The translations under genes and the position numbers were made by a program. 64,000 bases of DNA from Betaproteobacteria bacterium (GTDB lineage Bacteria; Pseudomonadota; Gammaproteobacteria; Burkholderiales; SG8-39): contig JACPYS010000018.1 of NCBI GenBank assembly GCA_016195915.1, positions 222,071-286,070 on the forward strand, written 5' to 3'. Positions 26,826-34,738 of the stretch are shown piece by piece. Numbering within the stretch: the first letter of the stretch is position 1; every line of letters starts with the position of its first letter. The notes below the pieces were generated by a model, which worked only from the letters and a program-made list of their open reading frames with translations, did not search any database and had not been told where the DNA came from.

Positions 26826-27668
26826 TTACAGCCCGAGCACGCGCTCGGCATTCTTGTGGAAGATCTTTTCCATGATCTCGTCCTTGTAGCCGAGCTCGCC
26901 CCACTCGCGCAGGATGCGCTCGTAGGGCATGCTCGGATAGTCGCTGCCGAACATCACCTTGTCCTGCAGGCGCGCGCGCATGTCGATCTTGAGGTTGCCG
27001 GGGAAGTACTTCGGCGCCCAGCCCGACATCTCCCAATAGACGTTGCCCTTGTGCAGCGCCACCGCCGTGGTCTCGTCCACCCAGGGCCAGCCGGGGTGGG
27101 CCATGATGATCTTGAGGTTCGGGAAATCCGCGGCGAGATCGTCGATCGCCGACGGATGCGCATGGCGGATGCGGGCGCCCATGCCGCCGGGGATGCCGGC
27201 GCCCATGCCGGTGGTGCCGACGTCGATCATCACCGCTGCGCCCATCGCGCTGATTTCCTCGAACAGCGGGTAGTACCGGGGGTCGTTGACGGCGAAGTGC
27301 TGCATGATGGGGTGGAAGTGAAAGCCGATGAAACCCAGTTCCTTCACCGCCTTGCGCGCCTGCAGGACGGCGATCTCCCCCTTGGCGGGCTCTACAGCGC
27401 CCCAGGCCTGGATGATGCGCTCCGGATGGCGCTTCCACATGCCGTGCACGAACTCGTTGGTACACGGCGGCGTCGCCACGGTGGTCTCGAGGTCAAGTGC
27501 CACCAGCAGCGCATCGACGCCCGCGCCGGTGAACTCCTTGAGCACGTCCTCTTCGCTCTTGGGCGCCCAGGTCCGGTTCCAGTACTTCGCCAGCGCGTCG
27601 ACATACGGGCCCTGGGCGGCAATCCATTCCCGGGTGCCGGGATAGCAGTGCAGGTCGATGATCCTCAT
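26826..27668 (-). CDS. amidohydrolase family protein
   Basis: 280 residues. Amidohydrolase-2 family: MRIIDLHCYPG where the usual HxH reads HCY (second His lost), GFIGFHFHPIMQ, IIMAHPGWPW and VMFGSDYPSMPYERI with the catalytic/metal Asp. The missing His suggests one metal or an adapted site. Overlaps the ligase gene (start 27668, ligase stop 27665), so the two are translationally coupled. Sits upstream of the second amidohydrolase. Confidence 0.87.
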   Translation of the reverse strand: MRIIDLHCYPGTREWIAAQGPYVDALAKYWNRTWAPKSEEDVLKEFTGAGVDALLVALDLETTVATPPCTNEFVHGMWKRHPERIIQAWGAVEPAKGEIAVLQARKAVKELGFIGFHFHPIMQHFAVNDPRYYPLFEEISAMGAAVMIDVGTTGMGAGIPGGMGARIRHAHPSAIDDLAADFPNLKIIMAHPGWPWVDETTAVALHKGNVYWEMSGWAPKYFPGNLKIDMRARLQDKVMFGSDYPSMPYERILREWGELGYKDEIMEKIFHKNAERVLGL

Positions 27669-29311
27669 GCGCGCTCCTTTTCGAGTTTATTGGACACCAT
27701 TTCAACCAGTGATTTCTTCGACACCTTGCCGAAGGTGGACGACGGAAATTCGTTCATCAGTTCCAGCCGCTCGGGCAGCTTGAAGCGGGCGATTTCCTTC
27801 GTCGCCAGGAATTCGACCAGTTCCTTCAGCGTGAGCGTCCTGCCGGCGCGCGGGATGACGCAGGCGCAGGTCTTCTCGCCCAGTTTCGCATCGGGCATGG
27901 CGACACAGGCGACGTCTTGCACTGCGGGGTGCATCAGGATCAGGTTTTCGATTTCCTCCGCGCTGATCTTTTCGCCGCCGCGGTTGATGAGGTCTTTCCT
28001 GCGCCCTTCGACGACGTAGTTGCCGCTCGGATGCAGGCGCATCAGGTCGCCCGAGCGATAAAAGCCGTCGGGCGTGAACTGCTTGGCATTGTATTCGGGC
28101 ACGCGCAGGTAGCCGCGCAGGGTGTAGGCACCGCGGCAGGTGAGTTCGCCCGCTTCGCCCGGCGCCACTTCCCGTCCCTCGTCGTCCACCAGTCGCACTT
28201 CATCGTCGGGCGAGATCGGCCGCCCGCAGGTTTCCAGCATCACCTCATCCGGATCGTCCAGACGCACGAAGAACAGCATTCCTTCGGACATGCCGAAGTT
28301 CTCCTGCACCGTGACTCCGGGGATAAGTTGTTTGGTCCGCAGGCGTACTTCGGGCTGCATGCGCTGGCCGCCGCTCTGGATCACCTTGAGCGATGAAAGG
28401 TCGTAATTGCCGATCTCCGGGCTGCTGATGAGACGAATTAGCAGCGCCGGCACCACCTTGATGTGGGTGACACGGTGCTTCTGTATCAGCGCGAACATGT
28501 CTTGGGGCCGGGCGCTGGCGGACACTACGACCTTGCCGCCGGTGAATGCGTAGCCCTGGATGCCCGGGCAGGCGAGCGCGAGGTTGTGGGCGATCGGGAT
28601 CACCAGCAGCAGCACGGAATCAGCCGTGACGCCGCACACCGGCGCTGCCGTCCTGGAGTTGTAGGCGTAGTCGTTGTGGGTGCGGGGGATGAGCTTGGGA
28701 ATGCCGGTGGTGCCGCCCGAGAGCTGGTAGATGCAGGGATCGGCCGGATCGAGCACGATCCGCTCGAGCGCCGAGCCGGGAAGGCTGGCCTCCTGCTCGA
28801 TGAGCGCAGTCAGGGAATGTTCACCCGGACCCGCATTGCCCAGGACGATCGGAAACTTCATGCACGGAAGTTCCTCCTGCACGCGCCTGATCGTCGGAGC
28901 GAAACGGAAATCGCCCTGCGCTTCGGGGTAGACACAGGCTGCCGCCCCGGCGATGCGCACGAACTGGCTCACTTCGGCATAGCGGTGCGTGGCGAGCGCC
29001 GCGATCGGAATGGCGCCGAGCTTCTGCAGCGCGAAATACAGGATCACGAATTCCGCGACGTTGGGCAGCGTCAGCACCACCGCATCGAGCGGGCGCAGTC
29101 CGAGCGCAAGCAGGTTGAGCGCGAGGCGCCCGCTCAGGCGGTCGACCTCGGCGTAGGTGTAGTGGCGCTCGCCGTCGACCATCAGCACGCGCGGGGCGAA
29201 TTTCCTGAGAGCGACATCGAATTCCTCGCGCAGGGAAAGATCGCGCCAGTAGCCCTTCTCCCGGTAGCGCTGGGCAAATTCGGGTGGGAAAGGAACCACT
29301 CCCTCGATCAC
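27665..29311 (-). CDS. AMP-binding acyl-CoA ligase / aryl-AMP ligase
   Basis: 548 residues from the GTG at 29311; a longer open frame runs back inside the SDR gene and is out of its frame, so it is not used. ANL superfamily: IYQLSGGTTGIPKLIPRTHN (P-loop), ENFGMSEGM, YRSGDLMR, VEGRRKDLINRGGEKISAEE, and catalytic Lys in SSTFGKVSKKSL. It activates a carboxylate as acyl-AMP, most like dihydroxybenzoate-AMP ligases. In a leftward operon with an SDR and two amidohydrolases. Confidence 0.9.
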   Translation of the reverse strand: MIEGVVPFPPEFAQRYREKGYWRDLSLREEFDVALRKFAPRVLMVDGERHYTYAEVDRLSGRLALNLLALGLRPLDAVVLTLPNVAEFVILYFALQKLGAIPIAALATHRYAEVSQFVRIAGAAACVYPEAQGDFRFAPTIRRVQEELPCMKFPIVLGNAGPGEHSLTALIEQEASLPGSALERIVLDPADPCIYQLSGGTTGIPKLIPRTHNDYAYNSRTAAPVCGVTADSVLLLVIPIAHNLALACPGIQGYAFTGGKVVVSASARPQDMFALIQKHRVTHIKVVPALLIRLISSPEIGNYDLSSLKVIQSGGQRMQPEVRLRTKQLIPGVTVQENFGMSEGMLFFVRLDDPDEVMLETCGRPISPDDEVRLVDDEGREVAPGEAGELTCRGAYTLRGYLRVPEYNAKQFTPDGFYRSGDLMRLHPSGNYVVEGRRKDLINRGGEKISAEEIENLILMHPAVQDVACVAMPDAKLGEKTCACVIPRAGRTLTLKELVEFLATKEIARFKLPERLELMNEFPSSTFGKVSKKSLVEMVSNKLEKERA

Positions 29312-29325
29312 GCCTTTGCGCCTCG

Positions 29326-30090
29326 TCAGGTAGAGGCGGAAAACCCGCCGTCGATGACGATGATCTCGCCCGTCACGAACCGGTTGCCCTGGATCAGGCT
29401 CATCATCGTCTCCGCGACGTCGTCGGCGGTCACGCAGCGTTTCAGCGGTGTCGCCTTCGCGCGTTTTACCATGAGATCGTCGTACTTGTCCTTGAGCATG
29501 CGCTTCATCCAGTCGCCCTCCATCCAGCCGGGCGCCACTGCGTTGACGCGGATTCCGGGGCCGAGGTTCCAGGCCAGCGTCTTGGTGAGATTGACCACAG
29601 CCGCCTTGCTCGCCGAGTAAGGCAAGGGCTGCGGGCCCGGACGCAGGCCGACGATACTGGCGGTATTGACGATGCAGGGATGCTCGCCCCGTCGCAGCAA
29701 TGGAATCGATGCCCGCGTGACCTGGAACAGGCCGCGAACGTTCACGTTGAACACGCGATCCCAATCCTCGAGCGACAGGCTCTCGAGATCTTTCGGTTTC
29801 CAGGGTGCCGTGGTGCCGGCGTTGTTGATCAGCACGTCCAGGCGCCCGAACCGTTCACCGATCGCCTTGATCATCGCCCGTACGCCGGATTCGTCGCTCA
29901 CGTCGCATTTCACGAGCAGCGTCTTCACGCCGGACTTCTCCGCCTCGGTGGCGGTGGCGTGCGCAGCCGCCGCGCTCGAACTGTAGTTGATCGCGACGTC
30001 GTAGCCGGCGCGGGCCAGCGCGAGCACCGCGCTCCTGCCGATGCCGCTCGCCCCGCCAGTCACCAATGCCGCTTTGCCGGCTGTTGCCAT
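29326..30090 (-). CDS. SDR family oxidoreductase
   Basis: 254 residues, FabG-like. TGGASGIG cofactor motif, CDVSD, INNAG, NTASIVG catalytic Ser, YSASKAA catalytic Tyr/Lys, C-terminal GEIIVIDGGF. All active-site residues are intact. First gene of the leftward catabolic operon; the next start (ligase) lies 15 bases after its stop. Divergent from the Bug gene at 30214 across a spacer carrying GAACATGTTC. Confidence 0.92.
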   Translation of the reverse strand: MATAGKAALVTGGASGIGRSAVLALARAGYDVAINYSSSAAAAHATATEAEKSGVKTLLVKCDVSDESGVRAMIKAIGERFGRLDVLINNAGTTAPWKPKDLESLSLEDWDRVFNVNVRGLFQVTRASIPLLRRGEHPCIVNTASIVGLRPGPQPLPYSASKAAVVNLTKTLAWNLGPGIRVNAVAPGWMEGDWMKRMLKDKYDDLMVKRAKATPLKRCVTADDVAETMMSLIQGNRFVTGEIIVIDGGFSAST

Positions 30091-30165
30091 GGAGTACTCG
30101 TTGGCCGGAACTGAAGCTGGTCGCCCGGTTGATTGCCAAACATCATGGTTTGGGATAACTTAACC

Positions 30166-30175
30166 GAACATGTTC
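30166..30175. promoter_or_regulatory. palindromic operator candidate GAACATGTTC
   Basis: Perfect ten-base palindrome in the divergent spacer between the SDR operon and a Bug gene. It is a one-base variant of the sites at 814-823 and 4114-4123. Confidence 0.5.
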
Positions 30176-30213
30176 ACTTTCAAATAAACCGCGATCCTTG
30201 TCAAGTGCAAGCA

Positions 30214-31185
30214 ATGAATATCCGTCCCGCGGCCCGACTCGCTGCTGCCGCTCTCGCGCTTTGCATTGCCTGCACTGCGCAGGCGCAGAACTATCCGCAA
30301 AAACCGGTGCGTATCGTGATCGGCCAGGCGGCGGGCGGCGGAATGGACATACTCGCCCGGTTGCTGGCGCAAAAAATGTCGGACAGCCTGGGTCAGCCCA
30401 TACTTGTTGAAAACAAACCCGGAGCGGCCGGCATCATCGGCACCGAATTCGTGGCCAGGTCCCAGCCGGACGGTCACACGCTGCTCATGGGCCCGATCGG
30501 CAACATGGTGTTCAATCCGATCATGTATTCGAAGCTGCCCTATTCCTCGATCAGGGACTTCGTGCCGCTTTCGATGGTAGCCACCTTCCCGCTCATCCTG
30601 GTGGTGAACGCCTCTCTGCCTATACAGACGATGCAGGACCTGGTTGCCCATATCAAGGCAAACCCGTCGAAGGCCAACTACGCGGGTTCCGGTTCCGCTT
30701 TTCAGCTGGCGATGGAATTGTTCAAGGGCAAGACGGACACCCGCGCAGAGTTCATCCAGTACAAGAGCACCAACGAATCTATCGCCGCAATCCTCGCGGG
30801 CGATGTGTTGATGGCCATGGTCGACACGGGCCCGGCCGCGGCGCCGCTGGCCGGCGGACGGCTGCGCGCACTCGCCGTCACCTCCCCGAAGCGCTTGCCT
30901 TCGCTTGCCGATGTTCCGACCATGCGCGAGGCGGGCATGCCCGAGCTCGAGTTCCAGTTCTGGGCCGGCTTGTTCGCGCCGGCGGGTACGCCGGTGGTCA
31001 TCGTGAAAAAACTGGAACAGGAAGTCAACCGTATCCTCGGGCTGGCGGACGTTAGCGAGCGCATGACGGGGATCCAGGTCACTCCCGCGGGCAGCACGTC
31101 GGAAGAATTCGCGAGAATCCTGTCGGCAGACCTCGCGCGCTGGAGCGCCGTCGCCAAGGCCGCCAACATCAAGCCCAACGACTGA
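30214..31185 (+). CDS. Bug-family substrate-binding protein
   Basis: 323 residues from the ATG at 30214, which opens a normal signal peptide (MNIRPAARLAAAALALCIAC...AQAQ). NYPQKPVRIVIGQAAGGGMD and VENKPGAAGIIGTEF are Bug motifs, followed by YSSIRDFVPLSMV. Periplasmic carboxylate receptor, expected to feed the divergent catabolic operon. Eight bp and a short leader separate it from the OsmC region. Confidence 0.92.
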   Translation: MNIRPAARLAAAALALCIACTAQAQNYPQKPVRIVIGQAAGGGMDILARLLAQKMSDSLGQPILVENKPGAAGIIGTEFVARSQPDGHTLLMGPIGNMVFNPIMYSKLPYSSIRDFVPLSMVATFPLILVVNASLPIQTMQDLVAHIKANPSKANYAGSGSAFQLAMELFKGKTDTRAEFIQYKSTNESIAAILAGDVLMAMVDTGPAAAPLAGGRLRALAVTSPKRLPSLADVPTMREAGMPELEFQFWAGLFAPAGTPVVIVKKLEQEVNRILGLADVSERMTGIQVTPAGSTSEEFARILSADLARWSAVAKAANIKPND

Positions 31186-31249
31186 TCGCAGGATGAATAC
31201 CGGCGGAGCCCGCCGAGTTAGAATGACCGGATCGACCAAGGAGGAAGCC

Positions 31250-31768
31250 ATGAGCGAACAACTGAGACAATTGATCTTCGATACGCAGGCCGCCTTTCGC
31301 GCCAAGCCGGAAGCGGCCCAGGCGACGTTCAGGTCGTCGTCGCGCCTGACGGACGGGTTCCGTTCGGAGGTCTCGATTCGGCAGCACCGGCTGGCGGCGG
31401 ACGAGCCGGCAGCGCTCGGCGGCGCCGATTCGGGTCCCAACCCGGTCGAGCTGGTTCTTGCCGCGTTGGGCACCTGCCAGGAAATCACCTATCGCGCCTA
31501 TGCGACGGCGATGGGGATTCCGCTGGATTCGGTGTCGGTCGAACTCGTGGGGGACATCGACCTGCGTGGATTTTTCGCGGTCGACGAATCGGTGCGCTCC
31601 GGCTACCAGAACATTCGCGGCACGGTGAATATCGAGTCGAGCGCGAGCGAAGCGGACCTGCAGAAATTGCGCGCGGTGGTGGATGCACATTGCCCGGTTC
31701 TCGATATCCTCACCAACAAGGTGCCCGTCTCGCTGAATCTGTCGATCAAGTCCGCGAAGGCCGCGTGA
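31250..31768 (+). CDS. OsmC family protein
   Basis: 172 residues from the ATG that follows GGAGGAAGCC. OsmC/Ohr fold: GPNPVELVLAALGTCQEITYRAYATAMG with one reactive Cys, and a second Cys in VVDAHCPVLDILTNKVPV. Members reduce organic peroxides with two Cys, or are simply small-molecule binders. Located between two Bug genes, so it is part of the catabolic neighbourhood. Confidence 0.88.
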   Translation: MSEQLRQLIFDTQAAFRAKPEAAQATFRSSSRLTDGFRSEVSIRQHRLAADEPAALGGADSGPNPVELVLAALGTCQEITYRAYATAMGIPLDSVSVELVGDIDLRGFFAVDESVRSGYQNIRGTVNIESSASEADLQKLRAVVDAHCPVLDILTNKVPVSLNLSIKSAKAA

Positions 31769-31923
31769 ACGCGTCAAAATGCCGCATGTGTTGAGTACCG
31801 CGGGCCGGGGCTAGCGTGGCGATCGCGGTGCGAAGTGCGTGATTCCCGGGTCCTCAGCCGCGGGCAAGTTTCAGCAACCGCTCGCAGTAGGATGCATTCC
31901 ACGTTCCCCGAGGAAGAACAATC

Positions 31924-32898
31924 GTGACCTCAGGATTCAAAGGGTTCATACGCATCGCAGCCCTCGCCGCGCTTGGCGCCACGCATGCGCTGGCGCAGAC
32001 CTATCCCACGAAGCCGATCCGGATCCTGATCGCGCAAGCTCCTGGTAGCGCCACGGACGTGATCAGTCGCGTGGTCGGAAACCGGCTCTCCGAGGAGCTC
32101 GGGCAGCCGATCGTCATCGAGGCGAAGCCGGGCGCGGGCGGGATGCTCGGCACGGAGGCGGCGGCGCGCTCGGCGCCCGACGGCTACACGCTGTTCATGG
32201 CGAACAATTCCACCCACGGCTCGAACCCCGCCGTGTACGCGAAGCTGCCGTACGACGCGGTCAACGACTTCGCGCCGATCGCATTTGTCGCCACGGTCCC
32301 TTACGTGCTGGTCCTGTCGCCCTCGATGCCGGTCAACTCGGTTCAGCAGCTTATCGCGCACGTGAAGTCGAGTACCGGGAAGATCAACTATGCGTCGGCG
32401 GGCAATGGCAGTACCCACCACTTCTGTGGAGAGTTGCTCAAGTCGATGGCGGGCATCGACATCCTCCATATCCCCTACAAGGGCTCGCCGCCCGCCATCG
32501 CGGGCCTGCTCGGCGGCGAAGTCTCGATGATGTTTGCCAACGTCGCCGACATCGGGTCGCAGATCAGGAGCGGGAAGGTCAAGGCGCTCGCAGTCACCAC
32601 GGCCAAGCGCGCGAGCTCGCTGCCGGACCTGCCGACGCTGTCCGAGGCCGGGCTGCCGGGGTTTGAAATCGTGTCTTGGTTCGGCCTGCTCGCACCTGCG
32701 GGGACGCCTGCTCCCATCGTCGCGAGGCTGAACGCGGAAACCGTCAAGGTATTGGCAAGGGCCGATGTGCAGGCCACGCTCGGCGCCCAGGGCCTGGAGG
32801 TCGCTCCCGGCTCCCCGGAGCAGTTCGGAGCGCACATCAAGAGCGAAATCGCGAAGTTCACCCGGATCGGCAAGGCCGCCGGCATCAAGGCCGAGTAG
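31924..32898 (+). CDS. Bug-family substrate-binding protein
   Basis: 324 residues, GTG start after GAGGAAGAACAATC. Signal peptide ends AHALAQ. TYPTKPIRILIAQAPGSATD, VIEAKPGAGGMLGTEAA, YDAVNDFAPIAFVATV are standard. Second Bug gene of this cluster. The downstream DUF1415-like gene begins 42 bases after its stop. Confidence 0.92.
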   Translation: MTSGFKGFIRIAALAALGATHALAQTYPTKPIRILIAQAPGSATDVISRVVGNRLSEELGQPIVIEAKPGAGGMLGTEAAARSAPDGYTLFMANNSTHGSNPAVYAKLPYDAVNDFAPIAFVATVPYVLVLSPSMPVNSVQQLIAHVKSSTGKINYASAGNGSTHHFCGELLKSMAGIDILHIPYKGSPPAIAGLLGGEVSMMFANVADIGSQIRSGKVKALAVTTAKRASSLPDLPTLSEAGLPGFEIVSWFGLLAPAGTPAPIVARLNAETVKVLARADVQATLGAQGLEVAPGSPEQFGAHIKSEIAKFTRIGKAAGIKAE

Positions 32899-32939
32899 AG
32901 GCGGCATTCGCTTCACCAGGTGCGCTGCCAGGCGAGACC

Positions 32940-33578
32940 ATGACCGGGGATGCGATGGCGCTCGCGGCGCGCTACCTCGAGTCCGTGATCGAAGGGCTGG
33001 ACCTTTGTCCCTATGCGCGCCCGGCGCGCCGCGCGGGTGGCGTGCGCATGGAGCGCATCGGCTCCGGGCACGGGGCAGAGCACTGTGCTATGCGCGTCGC
33101 GGAACTGGCGCAGGACGATGCGGCCGAAGCCATCCTTCTGGTGTTCGACCTCGACGCCGGCGACCCGCGCCACGAGGTGCGCGTTTTCGAAACGTTTCTG
33201 CGGGAATTCCAGAATCTGTACCGGGCGACCCGCGCGCCCGCGTTCTATTCCGTGATGTTTCATCCGCTCATCGAGGAACGCGTGCCGCGCACCACGCCCG
33301 ACAGCCTGATCCAGGTGATCCGCCGCGCACCGGTGCCGATGATCCAGTGCCTGCGCGCGTCGGTAATGGAAGCGGTACGCGCGCAGGCGCAGTCGAGCGC
33401 GCGCGAGCGGCTCGCGGCTGGCGCGGAGTCCGCGGGTTGGGCACTGACCGACTCGGTGCTGTCGCAATCGGTGGCACAGGCGAATTTCGAGCGCTGCGGG
33501 GAAGGCGACGGCCGGCGCGAACTCGAGGATCGGCTAAGTGCCCTGGTGGTGCGACCGAACGACAAAGGTGCCAGCTGA
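32940..33578 (+). CDS. DUF1415-like protein
   Basis: 212 residues from the ATG at 32940. ALAARYLESVIEGLDLCPYA at the N-terminus, VMFHPLIEERVPRTTPDSLI and RRAPVPMIQCLRASVMEAVR match the pattern of short DUF1415 proteins (conserved GLNLCPFA-like and TPxxxxxxxxRxP motifs). Function of the family is unknown. No signal peptide. Faces the leftward lipoprotein gene tail to tail, with 29 bases between them. Confidence 0.6.
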   Translation: MTGDAMALAARYLESVIEGLDLCPYARPARRAGGVRMERIGSGHGAEHCAMRVAELAQDDAAEAILLVFDLDAGDPRHEVRVFETFLREFQNLYRATRAPAFYSVMFHPLIEERVPRTTPDSLIQVIRRAPVPMIQCLRASVMEAVRAQAQSSARERLAAGAESAGWALTDSVLSQSVAQANFERCGEGDGRRELEDRLSALVVRPNDKGAS

Positions 33579-33607
33579 CTGTCAGCCCGTCCCGCCGTTC
33601 GCGAAAC

Positions 33608-34300
33608 TCAGGGCGCGGCGCGGTAGTCCTTCAGTTCCCAGACGACCCAGTCGCGAATCACGTGCCGGCCACTGCGCCCCGAGCGCTCGGCGCGGTCATA
33701 GCGCATTTCGTGGCGTACCCAGCGCTTCACTTCCGGCGCGTACCAGTAGACGTCGGTGACGCTGGTGTCGTTCCAGCGGTAATCCCGGTCGCCAAGCGTC
33801 GCGTAGCGATACACCTTGAGCGCGTTGAACGCCCCCGCAGGCGTGTGCACGCGCTCCCACGCCTGCGCGCAGCCCTCCGCCCACCCGCGGTAGCCGTAGC
33901 CCTGCACGTCGGTCATCGCCACCGCCTCGCTCCAGCACACGCCCGGCGCGAGCGGAAACGGCACCTGGATGAGCGGTGCGCCGAACGCGCGCGGCTCGGG
34001 CCCGAGGCGCTCGCTTCGCACGCGCCATGGCGCGGCAATCGCCTCCTCCTCCGGTGCCTCCCCGGCGCGGTCGCTTGCGCGCGTGAGCGTGTAACCGAGT
34101 TGTGCCGGGCGCAGGGTCTCGGTGACGGTGCCCGAGACGAGCTTGTTGTAGGGGTTGATCCGGACGTAGGTCCACTGTTCGGCGCCGGTCAGTTGCGGCT
34201 CGGGAAGCGCGCCCGTCGGTGCGTCGACCGGGGGCGGCGCCGCTGCGCATCCCGCGAGCAGCATGGCGCAGGCCACGAGGGAATGCGCGCCGCAGTTCAC
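33608..34300 (-). CDS. predicted lipoprotein of unknown function
   Basis: 230 residues from the GTG at 34300, giving a compact lipoprotein signal with lipobox LLAGC. A longer ATG start at 34384 would add 28 charged residues and is less likely. The body has an all-beta look (TYVRINPYNKLVSGTVTETL, DVYWYAPEVKRWVRHEMRYD). No family recognised. Divergent from the VIT/VWA gene. Confidence 0.65.
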   Translation of the reverse strand: MNCGAHSLVACAMLLAGCAAAPPPVDAPTGALPEPQLTGAEQWTYVRINPYNKLVSGTVTETLRPAQLGYTLTRASDRAGEAPEEEAIAAPWRVRSERLGPEPRAFGAPLIQVPFPLAPGVCWSEAVAMTDVQGYGYRGWAEGCAQAWERVHTPAGAFNALKVYRYATLGDRDYRWNDTSVTDVYWYAPEVKRWVRHEMRYDRAERSGRSGRHVIRDWVVWELKDYRAAP

Positions 34301-34518
34301 GGCGCCGTCCTTGCGTGCCGGCTGGAGGGCGCGAAAACCAAATTGCCTGCGCTCGTGCTCTGGAGCATTCCGATTTCTCCGCATCTTTTCATTTTACGTC
34401 GACACGCTGGCGCCCGGTATGCGTTCTTACGCCAGCGTCACTGGATAGGTGGGTTTTCGACAGCGGGGTAGCGAAGTGGTCAGAACGAAAAGCAAATGTA
34501 ACCAGGAGGGTTCGCAAT

Positions 34519-34550
34519 CGGCCGTTATGGAGAGCTTTCCATAATGGCCG
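34519..34550. repeat. long inverted repeat in divergent spacer
   Basis: CGGCCGTTATGGA and TCCATAATGGCCG form a 13-bp stem (one G-T pair) around a six-base loop. A second inverted repeat, GGACATTC-N14-GAATGTCC, lies at 34647-34676. Both sit in the 438-bp spacer between the lipoprotein and VIT/VWA genes, which otherwise contains no gene. Operator or structured leader; undetermined. Confidence 0.45.
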
Positions 34551-34738
34551 AAAGGGTGAATTCGTCATTTCTTGGAGCGGACCTTCCTGACGGCTCCAAA
34601 GTATGCGTCCGGCGCGCAACGCGAGCGCCCGCTCAGTCCGAAGCGCGGACATTCGCGCCGAACACCTTGAATGTCCGTAACCCGTTTTGCGGGACGCTCC
34701 GTTTGATGGAGTGTCAGCCACTCATTGCGGGGAAGTCC

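Noticed and set aside
29312..29764. N-terminal extension of the AMP ligase frame
   Set aside because: The extra codons overlap the SDR gene in another frame and look antisense-like; the GTG at 29311 fits the family start.
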